From positions 186,001 through 250,000 of the forward strand of contig JAQFVV010013075.1 in NCBI GenBank assembly GCA_028023455.1: a stretch of DNA of 64,000 bases, written 5' to 3'. This DNA comes from Epiperipatus broadwayi (Eukaryota > Onychophora > Udeonychophora > Euonychophora > Peripatidae). The position numbers and the translations under genes are program-made. Positions 60,300 to 64,000 of this stretch are shown one piece after another. Each line of letters starts with the position of its first letter. Positions within the stretch are counted from its first letter, which is position 1. The notes beneath the pieces were generated by a model, which was given only the letters and a program-made list of their open reading frames with translations, was not told the origin of the DNA and did no database searches.

Positions 60300-63200
60300 G
60301 GGATGCCAATAAAATTTACAAGGATGATAGTACACTGGGATTTATAACAAGATGTAGGAAAAGGCAAACATTACTGTCAAATAAACAGGGCATAATAATT
60401 TTAAATAAATTATTAAGAAAAAATACTACTTTTCAAATATTTATAAGACTTAACCTTCGATCAAATCACATTTCCTGAGTACAACAAGTTTGTGAGAGAA
60501 AAATATCCTACTATGGTTTCTTGTCTCATATTTCTGGAATAAACCCTATCCTTGTAATTGCTTCTGATATCATAATTTGCAATAAATTAAATGAAGTAAA
60601 TACCACAAGATGTACTCTTCATCTAGCACACGAAATAAATAAGAAATTATAATTCTATACTAATAATACTGAATGTTGAGATATAAAAAATTATGTAAAT
60701 TACTGAGCAAAACAACAAGGGTAAATGATCTCAGGATTCCTGCTGTAACTCATGTGAAATGAACTAATATAAAGTTGTCTATTAAGCAAATGAATAGGTA
60801 AATCCATAAGTGAATAATATCCTGGCTGACTATATGAAGAAAACACTTAACTTGAAGTGACTGCATCCTACTGCAAGATAACAATATTCATCACATTATA
60901 TAAAAGGGTAATTACTTAAATATTTAAGTACACAATTAAAATATTCAAAATTTAGATTAATTATAGATTTTGACCCAGGACATCACTTGAGCTGGTAGAA
61001 AGACAAAAGTGGTATTTATGTTATTCCATCTTCCCACAGACAACCTTCATAAACAATTAAATGTAAACTAGACCTTGACATTGAAATAATACGATAGTAT
61101 GCAGTCTAAAATAGCATGGATAATCTTCTGAAATGTCAAATCATTTTCACTTTATAAAAGATAATTTTTTATCTTATAAGATAACATAGTTGAAAATACT
61201 TTTTAAATAAACTATTACTTAGTTATATGGAAATGTGGAATTATCTGTTGCAGTGATTTGTTCCACAAATCACTATTATATGCATGATTTTATCTTATTT
61301 CTGTACATATAAGTATTGTATATGACATTAAATACATGAAATAATTAACATTGTGAACCCATGACAATAACATACAAAAAATATAAGCAGAAACTAAATT
61401 TATTTTAAATAAATACTCAATAAGTTTATTTACAATATATTATCATAAAACAAAATTTACACAAACTTGGAAACTTTGCCAAGATAGTGTCATTGACAAA
61501 TATAGTCATTTGACTAACAGCACTTTAAATTTCTTTTGGGTCTTAGAAATAATGCTAAGGCTTCTTAAAAGTAAATAAATGATTTTACATAAATCATAAC
61601 AGTTTAGTTAAATGGAAAATTAACATTAACTAATTTTTATACATCTCCAATATAAGCAATACCTTAAACTATTTTGGGCATTATAAATTTATATGCTTAC
61701 ATGGGATTAGTCATTAGCTCAATAACACATAATTTCTCTTGATTTATTTATTCTAAAATTAAATATTATCAAAATTGGTAACAATGATTAATGGACTGAT
61801 CTGTTAATAGCTAACTTTAATAGCCAAATAAAGTTAAGCAGTAGCTGGTATAACTCAAATAAATGTCAAACTACAAAAAATACTCTATTGTTTTGGCTTT
61901 TGACCTAATGAATACCTAAGTGAATGAATCAAATGAAATGTATGTCCATTCGTCAGAAGTCTCTTGCATACATAAAAATTTAAAGATTATTGTCCACATA
62001 ACGTAAATTATTGAAATGTTAAAAATAAATGACTTACACATCCATCAGAAAAAATTCCAGGTGAATACAGCAATTACATAGCATGTGTGGAATGCACTTA
62101 TCAGCCATATGGTTACAAGTTAAACATTTAAAATTACTAACTGTTGATGGTTGGCTTATGACTGATTACAGTATCATAATAGCACACTACAGAGATCTTT
62201 AAGCACTAAAACAATTGAGTGCAACCTGAAGGACGTAAATTCTTCAAACTAACTTATCTTGTCATTACATATCTAAAACACAATACAACCTCACCTAATA
62301 TGGTAGAAAACTAGTTTTAAATACATCTTGAGTGATAGGCCAACCCAGGATCCACAGAGAAAACTAGCATAAATCAATAAATATATCAGAAGAATGGTGG
62401 CTTCCAAACACCTACTTCTGAGGCAAAAAAGAATGCCTGGGATTCTGTCACAACACATCAGGAAAACATGAAAACACACACCAAGAAATATAGGATAATC
62501 TCCAGGGATCTAGGTATGTTATAAAGATTAGATAATAATCACTGGAAATAAGCACTATCACTTCATGGATCAGAATATAATAAAGATGGAGAACTTATCC
62601 TCTCCATCAAGCACAATAATAAATACAAACAATACTATAACTAACAATGACAAGATACAAACATCACTACAACTAACTAAAATCATGTTCAAAATTTTAA
62701 TCATACTAACAATAAGCGATGTCTGAACCATCAAATGGAATTTTTAAGTCACAAGACTATAAAAAAATTATTAATAAAGAAAATTAATAGCATATGAAAC
62801 TTTTGGCACAAAGTTACAATACACACGTGTATGAAATATCAAATATCAAAATTATTATAACAAGTGGACAAGAATAATAACATGAATAAGGTGTGGGGAT
62901 AATAATTCTCAATGCATAAAAATATTAGCAGTTATAATTAATTTTACATTTATGCAAAAATAAAAAATAAAAAACTTCTGACAATTAATTACTTGGGCTG
63001 TTTAGCATATAACTGAGTAGACTATCATACATTTAAAATAATTATAGTGAGAGACAAAATCTAACCTGACTCAAAATAAATAATGTATAATTTAGCTTAT
63101 CAAACACATACCAAATATACAATAAAGATTACCCGTTAATGTGTACAGTATCTGTACATTATGATAAACCCATAAAATTTAAAATTACATGAATTACATA

Positions 63201-64000
63201 CCTAGCAGACTTGTAATAATGAATAGTATTACATTAAATATAGCAAAATTTCAAAGAAATTATTGCATAAAATATTTTTTACTAATAAATAAAACCTTAG
63301 TTCATAAATGAGCTTTCTTCACATTGAGCCATCTATTAAGTACATATAATATTAATTCTTACTGTGAAGCTTCTAGTCAAAACTATTATTCCATACATGC
63401 CAAAAGAATTTTCAAAGCATATACAATAATTTTTATGTAATATAGTTCTAAAATATAAGTACATCTAAATATAAGCAATAAGATAAATTGAAATAAATAA
63501 TAATGTGTTGTAACAAGAAATGACAATGTTGTAATACAATAATTCTCTCAGCTGATAGACAATTTCGGTATTCTGCAGGTTTATTTAACTAATACTGTAG
63601 CTTCATTTTAACATTTGTTTAAAGAACGCATTTTAAGCACTTTGGAACTAATTTGTGGAAAATAATGAGATGTTTCCATGTTATTAATTAATACATTTGC
63701 AAAATATAATTCATAAAGCGTTTGTCAATAGAAAATATTTCAGCATATAAAAAAATATTTAGAAATATCTGTACTAACTCTGTATTATAGGTTGATAAAT
63801 TAGTATTCTACATTTCTTTGAATAGCAACTAATTTTTCTTGCTTAAAAATTTGAATTAGGGAGTTTCAGTATAGCAAAACATTTTAAAATCTTTTTTTTT
63901 TAGTATATGTTTTTTTTCATATATGAAGAATAATTTTAAAGCAAGTTAGTTATTTAAACATTTTTAAGAATTATTCTTTAAACAGTTCAACATTCAGTAA
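60300..64000. other. AT-rich non-coding DNA, no gene seen
   Basis: Uniform AT-rich DNA with only short closed frames. No repeat shared with the rest of the window, RNA gene or exon was recognised. Confidence 0.6.

Overview
The window is animal (metazoan) nuclear DNA, roughly three-quarters A+T by eye, and no host protein-coding gene, rRNA or tRNA gene could be recognised. Three things point to an invertebrate: several retroelement classes occur together (a Penelope-like element with a GIY-YIG endonuclease, an RTE-type LINE, a LINE with an SGNH-like segment, a gag-bearing LTR element and a pogo/Tigger-type fragment); long (TA)n, (CA)n, (GT)n and (ATT)n microsatellites are common; and insertions repeatedly abut (TA)n. 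A lophotrochozoan such as a cephalopod is a guess only; a cnidarian or arthropod is not excluded. The sequence is best read as intergenic or deep intronic.

Layout. 1-6.6 kb: AT-rich DNA, microsatellites and a foldback repeat (4.3-4.6 kb). 6.6-8.9 kb: a 2.2 kb LTR-like unit (TG...CA ends, no ORF) whose inverted relative lies at 39.85-42.02 kb. 8.9-10.5 kb: foldbacks and GC-richer patches. 11.3-13.1 kb: a repeated region with three type I hammerhead ribozyme-like motifs, a direct duplication and a perfect 60-bp tandem repeat. 14.7-15.0 kb: a foldback with a nearly canonical hammerhead. 16.4-16.8 kb: a compound triplet array. 18.8-20.7 kb: a nearly intact Penelope-like element between 250-bp inverted arms. 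21.1-22.4 kb: foldbacks and a nested direct/inverted repeat. 22.9-23.5 kb: a decayed second Penelope-like RT. 24.9-26.1 kb: a truncated RTE-type LINE. 27.9-28.1 kb: a helix-turn-helix fragment. 29.5-30.1 kb: a LINE 3' end. 31.0-31.8 kb: a large foldback with a hammerhead-like motif in each arm. 32.4-36.25 kb: a degenerate minus-strand LINE (SGNH, endonuclease, RT, zinc knuckle, tandem 3' tail). 37.0-37.6 kb: a hammerhead-bearing element with terminal inverted repeats. 43.78-51.75 kb: an LTR retrotransposon with two 2.36 kb LTRs, primer-binding site, decayed gag and polypurine tract, without pol. 55.2-58.8 kb: a 3.5 kb unit with ends like the 6.6 kb one. The rest is AT-rich with no visible gene.

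The most interesting signal is the recurrence of hammerhead-ribozyme architecture (CUGANGA, stem II, GAAA, a 2-3 bp stem III, an NUH cleavage triplet and a complementary stem I) in at least three unrelated non-coding repeat families, with a weaker relic in the arms of the Penelope-like element. Penelope-like elements and small non-autonomous retrozymes are known to carry such ribozymes. The inference is that these repeats are non-autonomous elements that use, or used, self-cleaving RNA and possibly Penelope-type machinery to spread.
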